Shown here: one piece after another, positions 44,250-53,240 of the stretch
Layout: each line of letters opens with the position of its first letter
Numbering within the stretch: position 1 is the stretch's first letter
DNA from: Roseovarius pacificus
GTDB taxonomy: Bacteria > Pseudomonadota > Alphaproteobacteria > Rhodobacterales > Rhodobacteraceae
NCBI RefSeq assembly: GCF_900142665.1
Contig: NZ_FRBR01000001.1
Span: forward strand, 62,001-126,000
Length of the DNA stretch: 64,000 nucleotides
Direction of reading: 5' to 3'
Made by a program: the position numbers and the translations under genes
The notes under the pieces: generated by a model
Told to the model about the DNA's origin: nothing
What the model saw: the letters and a program-made list of their open reading frames with translations, nothing else
The model's database searches: none

Positions 44250-45790
44250 CTGAAGGCGTCGGGCATCGATGCCTTTTTCTCGGCGATGTAGGTGGCCAGG
44301 GCCTCGCTGATGGACGGGTCCAGCGCGGGTTGCTGATAATTGGCCAGCATCTGGTGCATCTTGGCGTTTGCCAGTTGCATGGTGTCGCGCTCGCCCTCGT
44401 CCTGCCAGGTCTCGAACGGTTTATAATCCAGCACGTCCGAACGCCAGAACGCCTCCTTGAAGTTGGCCTGCGTGTGCGCGCACCCCAGATAGTGCCCGCC
44501 GGGGCCGACCTCGCGGATGGCGTCCATCGCCTGTCCGTTCTCGTCGGCGGCGACACCGGCAGCCAGTTTGTGCAACACGCCCAACTGATCGGCGTCCATC
44601 ACGAATTTCTCGAAGCTGGCGACCAGCCCGCCTTCCAGCCAGCCACAGCTGTGCAGCATGAAGTTCACGCCGCCCAGAAGCACGGCATTGAGCGTGTTGG
44701 CGGTTTCATAAGCGGCCTGCGCATCAGGCAGTTTCGAGCCGCACAGGCTCCCGCCCGAGCGGAACGGCAGGCCCATCCGGCGTGCCAGTTGCCCCGCGCC
44801 ATAGATGATCTGGCTGGCCTCGGGCGTGCCGAAGGTGGGGGCGCCGCTGTTCATGTCGATCGAACTGACGAAGGCGCCGAAGATTACCGGTGCCCCGGGG
44901 CGCACCAGCTGGCTGTAGGCGATTCCGGCCATCACTTCGGCCAGCACCTGCGTCAGTGTCCCGATCACCGAAACCGGCGCCATGGCGCCACCGACGATGA
45001 AGGGCGACACGATGCAGGCCTGATTGTTCTCGGCATAGACTTCGAGCGCGCCCATCATCACCTCGTCGAAGGTCATGGGCGAGTTCACGTTGATGAGCGA
45101 GGTCATCACCGTATTGTCGCGCACGAAATCCTTGCCGAACAGGATTTCGCACATCTCGACGCTGTCCTGGGCGCGGCTGGGATCGGTGACCGAGCCCATG
45201 AAGGGCTTGTCGCTCAGGGTCATGTGGGCATGCAGCATGTCGAGGTGGCGCTTGTTCACCGGGATATCGGTGGGCTCGCAGACGGTCCCGCCGGAATGGT
45301 GCAGCCATTTCGACATGTAGCCCAGTTTCACGAACCGTTCGAAATCGGCCATCGTGGCATAGCGGCGTCCGCCTTCCATGTCGCGCACGAAGGGCGGGCC
45401 GTAGATCGGCGCACAGACCAGCGTATTGCCCCCGATCTCGACATTGCGCTCGGGATTGCGGGCATGTTGGGTAAAGCGCGACGGCGCGGTCGAACACAGC
45501 TTGCGGGCCAGTCCGCGGGGGATATGCACGCGTTCCCCCTGCACATCGGCCCCCGCCTCGCGCCAGCGTTCCAGCGCCCTGGGGTTCTCGACGAAATTGA
45601 CACCGACCTCTTCGAGGATGATCTCGGCATTGGTTTCGATGATCTCCAGTGCCTCGTCGTCCAGTATGTCGTAAAGCGGGATGTTGCGCTCGATATACTT
45701 GGCGGTTTCGATGCTGACGGCGGTGCGCTCGGCCCGGCGGGCGGCACCGCCGCCTCCACGTCCACGTCTGCGGCTTGCTGCTTCGGCCAT
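44246..45790 (-). CDS. MttB-family (trimethylamine methyltransferase-like) protein, non-pyrrolysine
   Basis: Predicted corrinoid-dependent methyltransferase of the MttB superfamily (COG5598), 514 residues, TIM barrel. Motifs include [60 protein letters not shown] and [23 protein letters not shown]. The frame is complete with no internal amber codon, so it is a non-Pyl member like glycine-betaine methyltransferase MtgB. A quaternary amine is the likely methyl donor. The N-terminus is Arg/Gly-rich. No corrinoid protein gene lies adjacent. AGGAC precedes the ATG at 45790. Confidence 0.88.
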   Translation of the reverse strand: MAEAASRRRGRGGGGAARRAERTAVSIETAKYIERNIPLYDILDDEALEIIETNAEIILEEVGVNFVENPRALERWREAGADVQGERVHIPRGLARKLCSTAPSRFTQHARNPERNVEIGGNTLVCAPIYGPPFVRDMEGGRRYATMADFERFVKLGYMSKWLHHSGGTVCEPTDIPVNKRHLDMLHAHMTLSDKPFMGSVTDPSRAQDSVEMCEILFGKDFVRDNTVMTSLINVNSPMTFDEVMMGALEVYAENNQACIVSPFIVGGAMAPVSVIGTLTQVLAEVMAGIAYSQLVRPGAPVIFGAFVSSIDMNSGAPTFGTPEASQIIYGAGQLARRMGLPFRSGGSLCGSKLPDAQAAYETANTLNAVLLGGVNFMLHSCGWLEGGLVASFEKFVMDADQLGVLHKLAAGVAADENGQAMDAIREVGPGGHYLGCAHTQANFKEAFWRSDVLDYKPFETWQDEGERDTMQLANAKMHQMLANYQQPALDPSISEALATYIAEKKASMPDAFS

Positions 45791-45977
45791 TCTTGTCCTA
45801 CCCCTGAACTCCTTGAGCGCCCAAAAGGCGCGGCTGATCCCATCCATACCGCAGCGCGACAGCCTGTCATCGGAGATTTGCGGCCTCTTGGGGTCTAAAG
45901 CGACATGTGAGCCGCTGAATCGCGACGCCTGCACGCCGGGTCTTGCGAAAATCGCACCTGCGTCCTATTGGCATGGC

Positions 45978-47540
45978 ATGAGCCAGACATTGCATGACCG
46001 CCTTCTCATTATCGACTTCGGCAGCCAGGTAACGCAGCTGATCGCGCGCCGCCTGCGCGAGCTGAACGTCTATTGTGAAATCCACCCGTTCCAAAGCGTG
46101 ACCGACACCTTTCTGGACGATTTCGCACCCAGGGCCGTGATCCTGTCCGGCGGTCCGGCCAGCGTCATCGACGAAGGATCGCCGCGCCCGCCGGTCAAAG
46201 TGTTCGAACTCGGGGTGCCGATCCTTGGTATCTGTTACGGGCAACAGGTGATGATGCACATGCTGGGCGGGCGGGTCGAGCGCGGCCATGGCACCGCCGA
46301 GTTCGGCCGCGCCTATGTCAGCCCGTCGACGGATCGAATCGACCTGTTGACCGGCTGGTTCCTGGAAGAGCGCGAACAGGTCTGGATGAGCCACGGCGAT
46401 CACGTGAGCCAGATCGCACCGGGCTTCGAGGTCTACGGTACCTCGCCCAATGCGCCTTTCGCGATCACCGCCGATCTCGACCGTCAATTCTATGCCGTGC
46501 AGTTCCACCCCGAGGTGCACCACACACCCAACGGCAAGACCCTGTATGAAAACTTTGTCCGGCTGGCCGGGTTCAAGGGCGACTGGACGATGGCCGCCTA
46601 CCGCGAAGAGGCCATTCGCCAGATTCGCGAACAGGTGGGCGACAAGCAGGTGATCTGCGGGCTGTCCGGCGGCGTGGACAGTTCCGTTGCCGCCGTGCTG
46701 ATTCACGAGGCGATCGGCGATCAGCTGACCTGCGTTTTCGTCGATCACGGACTGTTGCGCCTGAACGAGGCTGACGAAGTGGTCACGATGTTCCGTGACC
46801 ATTACAACATCCCGCTGATCCACGCCGATGAGGCCGATCTTTTTCTGGGTGAACTCGAAGGCGTAAGTGACCCGGAAGAAAAGAGAAAAACCATTGGCCG
46901 CCTCTTCATCGACGTGTTCCAGAAATACGCGGGCGAGATCGAGGGCGCCGAGTTTCTCGCCCAGGGCACGCTCTACCCCGATGTGATCGAATCGGTCAGT
47001 TTTTCGGGCGGGCCGTCGGTAACGATCAAGAGCCACCACAATGTGGGCGGCTTGCCGGAAAAGATGGGCCTGAAACTGGTCGAGCCGCTGCGCGAACTCT
47101 TCAAGGACGAGGTGCGCGCCCTGGGCCACGAACTGGGCCTGCCCGCCTCGTTCATCGGGCGTCACCCGTTTCCTGGGCCGGGCCTTGCGATCCGCTGCCC
47201 CGGCGAGATCACCCGCGACAAGCTGGAAATCCTGCGCAAGGCCGATGCCGTCTATATCGACCAGATTCGCAAGCACGGCCTGTATGACGATATCTGGCAG
47301 GCCTTCGTGGCCATCCTGCCGGTGCGCACCGTGGGCGTGATGGGCGACGGGCGGACCTATGATTATGCCTGTGCCTTGCGTGCGGTCACGTCGGTGGACG
47401 GTATGACCGCCGATTATTACCCGTTCAGCCACGATTTCCTTGGCGAAACGGCCACGCGCATCATCAACGAGGTGAAGGGGATCAATCGCGTCACCTATGA
47501 CGTGACCTCGAAACCCCCCGGCACCATCGAGTGGGAGTGA
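45978..47540 (+). CDS. guaA: GMP synthase (glutamine-hydrolysing)
   Basis: Converts XMP to GMP using glutamine and ATP. The 520-residue protein has an N-terminal class I amidotransferase domain with Cys86 in ILGICYGQQ and His/Glu in QFHPEVHHT. The ATP-pyrophosphatase domain has PP-loop GLSGGVDSS and the C-terminal dimerisation domain ends [17 protein letters not shown], the invariant family end. The start MSQTLHD is fixed by family length; about 100 upstream codons are spurious. Confidence 0.98.
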   Translation: MSQTLHDRLLIIDFGSQVTQLIARRLRELNVYCEIHPFQSVTDTFLDDFAPRAVILSGGPASVIDEGSPRPPVKVFELGVPILGICYGQQVMMHMLGGRVERGHGTAEFGRAYVSPSTDRIDLLTGWFLEEREQVWMSHGDHVSQIAPGFEVYGTSPNAPFAITADLDRQFYAVQFHPEVHHTPNGKTLYENFVRLAGFKGDWTMAAYREEAIRQIREQVGDKQVICGLSGGVDSSVAAVLIHEAIGDQLTCVFVDHGLLRLNEADEVVTMFRDHYNIPLIHADEADLFLGELEGVSDPEEKRKTIGRLFIDVFQKYAGEIEGAEFLAQGTLYPDVIESVSFSGGPSVTIKSHHNVGGLPEKMGLKLVEPLRELFKDEVRALGHELGLPASFIGRHPFPGPGLAIRCPGEITRDKLEILRKADAVYIDQIRKHGLYDDIWQAFVAILPVRTVGVMGDGRTYDYACALRAVTSVDGMTADYYPFSHDFLGETATRIINEVKGINRVTYDVTSKPPGTIEWE

Positions 47541-48460
47541 CCTCCCGACCGACAAATCCCGTCGCCTTCACCGATCCCGCGACCGTACTGCGCGCAGCGT
47601 TATGGATGCTGGGTGCGGTTGTGTCGTTCTCGGCCATGGCCGTGGGCGGGCGCTCGGTCAGTTTCGAACTCGATACGTTCGAGATCATGATGTTCCGCAG
47701 CATGATCGGGTTTGCTCTGGTGCTGATCGTGGCCGGGACCACCGGCAGATTGCGTACCGTGTCACGGCGCAAGCCGGGGCTGCACCTGTTGCGCAACGTG
47801 TTTCACTTTACCGGCCAGAATCTGTGGTTCTACGCGATCACGATCATTCCTCTTGCGCAGGTCTTTGCGCTTGAATTCACCTCGCCCCTGTGGGTGCTGA
47901 TACTCTCGCCGCTGGTTCTGGGCGAGCGGATGACGCGCGTGCGGGTTCTGGCGGCCAGTCTGGGTTTCATCGGTATTCTCATCGTCGCCCGGCCCAGCCC
48001 TGAAACGGTGAATATCGGCACCTTGGCGGCGGCCTGTGCCGCGATCGGGTTCGCCGGGTCGATCATGGTCACAAAACGCCTGACGCGCACCGAATCCCTG
48101 ACCTGCATCCTGTTCTGGATGACGCTGAGCCAGAGCCTGTTCGGCCTGATCTGCGCCGGGTTCGACGGAGATATCGCCCTGCCCTCGCTCTCGTCGCTGC
48201 CCTGGCTGGTGGTGATCGCCTGTGGCGGGCTGATGGCGCATTTCTGCCTGACGACGGCCCTGTCCATGGCGCCGGCCACGCTGGTCAGCCCGGTGGACTT
48301 CATCCGGCTGCCATTGATCGCGATCATCGGGCTGCTGGCGTATGACGAACCCGTCGATATTTTCGTGATCCTTGGCGCAGTGGTCATTTTCGGGGCGAAC
48401 TACCTGAATATGTGGTCAGAAACGCGCCGCGGGGGTGACCCGGTCGCCCGGACAAGGTGA
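47531..48460 (+). CDS. EamA/DMT-family transporter
   Basis: Inner-membrane drug/metabolite transporter-type protein, 309 residues with ten predicted hydrophobic segments in two EamA repeats (first repeat [21 protein letters not shown], second [20 protein letters not shown]). The substrate is unknown; related proteins export amino acids or metabolites. It begins with GTG inside the end of guaA (GTG at 47531, or at 47537 overlapping the stop as GTGA), so it is probably coupled to guaA. Confidence 0.88.
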   Translation: MGVTSRPTNPVAFTDPATVLRAALWMLGAVVSFSAMAVGGRSVSFELDTFEIMMFRSMIGFALVLIVAGTTGRLRTVSRRKPGLHLLRNVFHFTGQNLWFYAITIIPLAQVFALEFTSPLWVLILSPLVLGERMTRVRVLAASLGFIGILIVARPSPETVNIGTLAAACAAIGFAGSIMVTKRLTRTESLTCILFWMTLSQSLFGLICAGFDGDIALPSLSSLPWLVVIACGGLMAHFCLTTALSMAPATLVSPVDFIRLPLIAIIGLLAYDEPVDIFVILGAVVIFGANYLNMWSETRRGGDPVARTR

Positions 48461-48578
48461 AATAAGGACTGTGACCCTGACGCACCTTATTTTTTCCGTT
48501 ACGTCACTGACGTCGCGTCAAAGATTGACCGAAACCATAACCCATATAGCATGCCTCTCAATCTGAGGAGGAGCCAGT
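48461..48578 (+). promoter_or_regulatory. Promoter region of the FadL-like gene
   Basis: Contains an array of TGACG/CGTCA words: CTGACGC (48479-48484 region), ACGTCACTGACGTCGCGTCA (48501-48520). These form overlapping palindromes. TTGACC at 48525-48530 followed by CATATAGC near 48543 could be promoter elements, though spacing is short. It is a likely binding site for a dimeric regulator; which one is unknown. Confidence 0.4.
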
Positions 48579-49679
48579 ATGAAAAAGACAGCTTTCACCG
48601 CCGCTGCCCTTGCCGCAGCCACGGGCGCTGCACAGGCCGGCGGGATCGACCGGTCGGGGCAGTCCATCGACGTTCTGTTTCAGGACGGCAACTATGCTGA
48701 AATCAGCTTTGGCAGCGTCGCACCGGATGTATCGGGCACGGTCGCCGTTCCGGGCACCGGTGTGCTCAGTTCGAACAACATGACCAATACCTATTGGACA
48801 TTCGGCGCCGCGATGAAGCACCAGATCAACGACAACCTGAGCTATGCGATCATCCTCGATCAGCCGTTCGGCGCGGACGTGACCTATGACCCGGCGGTGT
48901 ATCCGGTCAGCGGATCGGAGGCCGAGTTGAAGTCGATGGCCCTGACCGGGCTGTTGCGCTACCGCATGGATAACGGGTTTGGCGTGCATGGCGGTTTGCG
49001 GATTCAGCGCGTCAGCGCAAAGGCCTCGATCCCGTCGGTTGCCGGGTATTCGGTCAACGGTCGGGACGATACCGGGCTGGGGTATGTGGCCGGGGTCTCC
49101 TACGAGCGGCCAGATATCGCGATGCGTATCGCACTGACCTACAACTCGCGCATCAAGACCGATCACCAGACCACGGAAAACGTTTTCACCCCCGGCCCGA
49201 CTCCGCTCTATACCGTTACGGAAATCGAGACGCCGCAATCCGTGAACCTCAGCTTCCAGACCGGTATCGCCAAGGATACGCTGCTGTTCGGCGGTGTGCG
49301 TTGGGTGGACTGGTCGGATTTCACCATTGACCCGGTATTGTACCGTCAGGCGACGGGCACGCCTTTCCTGTCCTATAGCGATGACACGACCACCTATTCT
49401 CTGGGTGTCGGCCGCCGGTTGAGCGAAACCTGGTCGGCCTCACTGTCGCTGACCTACGAAGACGGCGATTCGACCACGCCGGTGTCAAACCTCGGCCCGA
49501 CCAGCGGCAAGTTCGGCGTAACCGTCGGCGCGCGCTACCAGAACGACAACATCTCGGTCTCGACCGGTGTGAATTACACTTGGGTCGGTGATGCGACCAC
49601 AACCATCGGGCCGCTGCGCACCAGCTTCAAGGACAACGACGCCGTCGGTTTCGGCGTCAAGGTCGGCTGGCACTACTGA
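48579..49679 (+). CDS. FadL/OMPP1-family outer-membrane protein
   Basis: Beta-barrel of the FadL/TodX family, which carries hydrophobic compounds such as fatty acids across the outer membrane. The 366-residue precursor has a signal peptide (MKKTAFTAAALAAATGAAQA). Amphipathic strands alternate throughout, and the protein ends in an aromatic (VKVGWHY), as BAM substrates do. It is shorter than E. coli FadL (446). The ligand is unknown. AGGAGGAG-type ribosome site upstream. Confidence 0.88.
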   Translation: MKKTAFTAAALAAATGAAQAGGIDRSGQSIDVLFQDGNYAEISFGSVAPDVSGTVAVPGTGVLSSNNMTNTYWTFGAAMKHQINDNLSYAIILDQPFGADVTYDPAVYPVSGSEAELKSMALTGLLRYRMDNGFGVHGGLRIQRVSAKASIPSVAGYSVNGRDDTGLGYVAGVSYERPDIAMRIALTYNSRIKTDHQTTENVFTPGPTPLYTVTEIETPQSVNLSFQTGIAKDTLLFGGVRWVDWSDFTIDPVLYRQATGTPFLSYSDDTTTYSLGVGRRLSETWSASLSLTYEDGDSTTPVSNLGPTSGKFGVTVGARYQNDNISVSTGVNYTWVGDATTTIGPLRTSFKDNDAVGFGVKVGWHY

Positions 49680-49703
49680 TCGCCAGCCGTTTCCGCTAAA
49701 TCC

Positions 49704-49735
49704 GGCCCCGTCCGACCCATCGGGCGGGGCCTTTT
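49704..49735 (+). terminator. Rho-independent terminator after the FadL-like gene
   Basis: GGCCCCG-(T)-CCG-ACCCAT-CGG-(G)-CGGGGCC then TTTT. The stem has a mismatch and 10 pairs in total; it lies 24 bp past the stop. Confidence 0.85.
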
Positions 49736-49805
49736 CATATCTGCTGCTTTCGATTGACCTGCCCTGCCCCTCTGGCTACCACCATCGGGCAATGAAGGAG
49801 CGGCA

Positions 49806-50669
49806 ATGATCTATACTTCGGCACAGGACTGGCGCGATGCCCCGGAGAAGCATGTTCTGTTCTACGGCATGTCGGGGCTCGGCAAGACCCATGTCTCGAA
49901 CCTGCTGCGCGCGTCGGGTGACTGGTTTCACTATTCCATAGATTACCGTATCGGCACGCGCTACATGGGCGAGTTGATCGCCGACAACGCCAAGGCGCAT
50001 GCCATGCAGGTGCCCTTCCTGCGCGATCTGCTGTTGTCGGATTCGATCTATATCGGCTCGAACATCACCTTCAACAATCTGACGCCGGTCTCGACCTATC
50101 TCGGCAAACCGGGCGATCCGTCCAGGGGCGGGTTGCCGATCGACGAATACCGCACCCGTCAGGAACAGTTCCGTCAGGCCGAGATTTCCGCGCTGATGGA
50201 TACGGCCCATTTCGTCGAGCGCGCCCGGCGTCTTTACGGCTATCCGCATTTCATCTGCGATACGGGGGGCTCGATCTGTGAATGGGTCGATGGGGACGAC
50301 CCGCAAGACCCGATCCTGACCGAGCTCAGCCAGCATTGCCTGATGGTCTATATCCAGGGCTCCGAGGCCCATACGCAGGCCCTGATCCGCCGGTTCGACC
50401 GCGCGCCCAAGCCGATGGCCTATCAGCCCGAATTCCTGGATACGGCATGGGAGGAGTATCTGGCCACGCATGATTGCACTGCCGATACGGTGGACCCCGA
50501 TTCCTTCATTCGCTGGACCTATGCGCGCGCCCTGGCGCACCGGCAGCCCCGCTATGAGGCCATGGCGAAATGGGGCGTGACCGTCACCGCCGACGAAATC
50601 GCCGCAGTCCAGGACGAAGACGGCTTTACCGGGCTGATCGCCACCGCCCTTGAGCGCCGCAGCGCATAA
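49806..50669 (+). CDS. P-loop ATPase/kinase-like protein of unknown role, next to metA
   Basis: A 287-residue cytosolic protein with Walker A GMSGLGKTH near residue 21-29 and a possible Walker B region (YPHFICDTGGSICEWVD). It resembles a nucleotide kinase-like fold but I cannot name the substrate. Conserved-looking segments include SIDYRIGTRYMGELI and GSNITFNNLTPVSTYLGKPG. The gene begins after AAGGAGCGGCA and ends 43 bp before metA on the same strand, so both are probably one transcript. A role in methionine or sulfur metabolism is inferred from position only. Confidence 0.8.
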   Translation: MIYTSAQDWRDAPEKHVLFYGMSGLGKTHVSNLLRASGDWFHYSIDYRIGTRYMGELIADNAKAHAMQVPFLRDLLLSDSIYIGSNITFNNLTPVSTYLGKPGDPSRGGLPIDEYRTRQEQFRQAEISALMDTAHFVERARRLYGYPHFICDTGGSICEWVDGDDPQDPILTELSQHCLMVYIQGSEAHTQALIRRFDRAPKPMAYQPEFLDTAWEEYLATHDCTADTVDPDSFIRWTYARALAHRQPRYEAMAKWGVTVTADEIAAVQDEDGFTGLIATALERRSA

Positions 50670-50712
50670 TCCTATCTGACATCAACCCCCGTGACCCAAG
50701 GATATCCCGCAC

Positions 50713-51636
50713 ATGCCTATCAAGATCCCCGCTGACCTGCCCGCCTATGACGTGCTCACGCGCGAAGGCGTCATGGTCATGGACGAGGATCAGGCCGCCC
50801 GTCAGGATATCCGCCCCCTGCGTATCGGGCTGCTGAACCTGATGCCGAAGAAAATCCAGACCGAGAACCAGTTCGCCCGTCTGATCGGTGCAACGCCCCT
50901 ACAGATCGAACTGAGCCTCATCCGCATGACCGAACACCGCACCAAGAACACGGCGGCCGATCACATGCGCAGCTTTTACCGCCCGTTTTCCGAGGTTGCG
51001 GCCACCGATGAACGCTTTGACGGGCTGATCATCACCGGCGCGCCTATCGAACATCTGGATTTCGCCGACGTGACCTATTGGGACGAGTTGCAACAGATTT
51101 TCGAGTGGACACAAAGCCATGTGCATTCCACCTTCGGCGTCTGCTGGGGCGGCATGGCGATGATCAACCATTTCCACGGCGTGAAGAAGCACCTGCTGGA
51201 TCACAAGGCGTTCGGCTGTTTCCGGCACCGCAACATGCTCCCGGCCTCGCCTTACCTGCGCGGGTTTTCGGACGATTGCGTGATTCCCGTCAGCCGCTGG
51301 ACCGAAATGCGTCGTGACGAAATCGAGGCCGTGCCGGGCCTGCAAATCCTGTTGCACAGCGACGAGGTCGGCCCCTGTCTGGTGGAAGACCCGGAGCATT
51401 GCGCGCTCTATATCTTCAATCATCTCGAATACGACAGCGACACACTGAAACAGGAATACGATCGTGACGTGGCCAGCGGCACGCCGATCAACGTGCCGTG
51501 CAATTACTACCCAGGCGACGATCCCTCCTGCCCGCCGCAGAACCGCTGGCGCAGCCATGCGCACCTGCTTTATGGCAACTGGATCAACCAGATTTACCAG
51601 ACGACGCCCTTCGATCTGAATCTCATTGGCCGTTGA
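50713..51636 (+). CDS. metA: Homoserine O-acyltransferase MetA, predicted acetyl-CoA type
   Basis: First step of methionine synthesis from homoserine. It has 307 residues with catalytic Cys144 in FGVCWGGMA and the His/Glu dyad in [21 protein letters not shown] and [11 protein letters not shown] also match the family. In E. coli MetA the residue after TGAPL is Gly111 and gives succinyl specificity. Here TGAPIE carries Glu (residue 113), the residue associated with acetyl-CoA use. So homoserine O-acetyltransferase activity is predicted despite the MetA name. AAGGA precedes the ATG. Confidence 0.95.
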   Translation: MPIKIPADLPAYDVLTREGVMVMDEDQAARQDIRPLRIGLLNLMPKKIQTENQFARLIGATPLQIELSLIRMTEHRTKNTAADHMRSFYRPFSEVAATDERFDGLIITGAPIEHLDFADVTYWDELQQIFEWTQSHVHSTFGVCWGGMAMINHFHGVKKHLLDHKAFGCFRHRNMLPASPYLRGFSDDCVIPVSRWTEMRRDEIEAVPGLQILLHSDEVGPCLVEDPEHCALYIFNHLEYDSDTLKQEYDRDVASGTPINVPCNYYPGDDPSCPPQNRWRSHAHLLYGNWINQIYQTTPFDLNLIGR

Positions 51637-51757
51637 TATCCTGTCGGGTCTCGCGGCGCTGTCTCCATAGCATCGCGTTCCCGCATGACACGCGCCGCGC
51701 CGGATTGCGCCCTGCCCGCCAAGCGGCCATAGTACGCGCAAAACCAAGGAGAGGCCG

Positions 51758-52627
51758 ATGGAACTGCCATTCGACGGCGAGATCAGCAGGTTCTATGAAA
51801 AGGACGCGCCCCAGGACATTCGCAACGCCATCAGGCGGGCGGACAAGGGCGATATCCTCGATTCGTCCTATCCCCACTCCGAACGCCTGCCGCGCAAGCA
51901 TTACGAGAAGGATCTCGAGGCGCTGCAAATCGAACTGGTCAAGTTGCAGGCCTGGGCCAAGGCAAGCGGCGCGCGTATCGCCATCGTGTTCGAGGGGCGC
52001 GATGCCGCCGGCAAGGGCGGAACGATCAAACGCTTTCGCGAATATCTCAACCCGCGCGGTGCGCGGGTGGTCGCGCTGCCCAAGCCCTCGGATATCGAGG
52101 CCACACAATGGTACTTCCAGCGCTATATCGACCATCTGCCCGCCGGGGGCGAAATCGTGTTCTATGACCGAAGCTGGTACAATCGCGGTGTCGTGGAAAA
52201 GGTGTTCGGATTCTGCACCGACGAGCAGCGCGAACATTTCTTTGCTCAGGTTCCCGATTTCGAGCGCATGCTGGTCGATGAAGGTATTCACCTGTTCAAG
52301 TTCTGGCTCAATGTCGGACGGGCCGAACAATTGCACCGCTTTCTCAAACGCGAAGGCAGCCCCCTCAAGCAATGGAAACTCAGCCGGATCGATGTCGAAG
52401 GCCTGCGCAAATGGGATGCGTATTCGGCGGCCATTTCCGAAACGCTGGAACGCTCCCATACCGATCACGCGCCCTGGACGATCATCCGCTCCGACGACAA
52501 GCGCCGCGCCCGGATCGAGACGATCCGCCATGTGCTGAGCCAGATCGACTACCACCGCAAAGACACCAGGGCCGTCGGCAAACCCGATCCGGCGGTCTGC
52601 GGCGGCCCCGGCATCTGGGATGGGTAA
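51758..52627 (+). CDS. ppk2: Polyphosphate kinase 2 (PPK2 family)
   Basis: Uses polyphosphate to phosphorylate nucleotides. The 289-residue P-loop kinase has Walker [13 protein letters not shown] (about 84-95), Walker [12 protein letters not shown] and the lid region with [15 protein letters not shown]. One-domain architecture indicates class I (NDP to NTP) or class III; ADP versus GDP preference cannot be read. AAGGAGAGG before the ATG. Its end overlaps the TetR start by 8 bp. Confidence 0.95.
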   Translation: MELPFDGEISRFYEKDAPQDIRNAIRRADKGDILDSSYPHSERLPRKHYEKDLEALQIELVKLQAWAKASGARIAIVFEGRDAAGKGGTIKRFREYLNPRGARVVALPKPSDIEATQWYFQRYIDHLPAGGEIVFYDRSWYNRGVVEKVFGFCTDEQREHFFAQVPDFERMLVDEGIHLFKFWLNVGRAEQLHRFLKREGSPLKQWKLSRIDVEGLRKWDAYSAAISETLERSHTDHAPWTIIRSDDKRRARIETIRHVLSQIDYHRKDTRAVGKPDPAVCGGPGIWDG

Positions 52628-53237
52628 GCGCGGCTATCATCACGGCAACCTGCGCCAGGCCCTCGTCGAAGCCGCCCTGCGCCTGATCGAGGCCAGGGGG
52701 CCGACCGGATTCACCCTGTCGGAAGCCGCCAAACAGGCCGGAGTGACCCCGGCGGCGGTCTATCGTCATTTCGCCGGACGCGACGATCTGATCGCCGAAG
52801 CCTCGCGTCAGGGCTACGCGATCTTTGCCGACGTGATGCAATATGCCTTTGAAAAGGGACAGCCCTCGGCACTGGCCAGTTTCGAGGCGACGGGACGCGC
52901 CTATCTGGCCTTTGCCCGGCAATATCCCGGCCATTACATCGCGATGTTCGAAAGCGGCATATCGGTCAACCGCACCCCGGAACTGGCGCACGAGGCCAGT
53001 CGCGCCCGCGCCATTCTCGAACGCGCCGCCGAGGCCCTCAGCCAGCATATTCCGCCGGGAAAACGCCCGCCCGCCGCCATGTTCAGCGCCCATATCTGGG
53101 CCATGTCGCATGGCGTGGTCGAACTGTTCGCGCGCAACTCTCCCGGCACGGCCTCGCCCTTTGCCCCCGAGGAATTGCTGGAATCCGGGATCGGGATCTA
53201 CCTGCGCGGTCTCGGCCTGATCGCGCCGGACGAATAG
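52620..53237 (+). CDS. TetR/AcrR-family transcriptional regulator
   Basis: A 205-residue repressor-type protein. The N-terminal helix-turn-helix covers about 10-55 ([41 protein letters not shown]). The C-terminal ligand domain is of the WHG/TetR_C_33 type ([29 protein letters not shown]). Overlap with ppk2 indicates coexpression. The ligand and targets are unknown; it lies convergent to the acyltransferase gene. Confidence 0.92.
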   Translation: MGKRGYHHGNLRQALVEAALRLIEARGPTGFTLSEAAKQAGVTPAAVYRHFAGRDDLIAEASRQGYAIFADVMQYAFEKGQPSALASFEATGRAYLAFARQYPGHYIAMFESGISVNRTPELAHEASRARAILERAAEALSQHIPPGKRPPAAMFSAHIWAMSHGVVELFARNSPGTASPFAPEELLESGIGIYLRGLGLIAPDE

Positions 53238-53240
53238 ATA

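Noticed and set aside
45867..47555. 562-codon minus-strand frame opposite guaA
   Set aside because: Antisense shadow of guaA.
49680..50712. SAM riboswitch before metA
   Set aside because: Only 43 bp separate metA from the upstream gene, and the leader of that gene shows a terminator of the preceding gene but no SAM-II-like pseudoknot I could trace.
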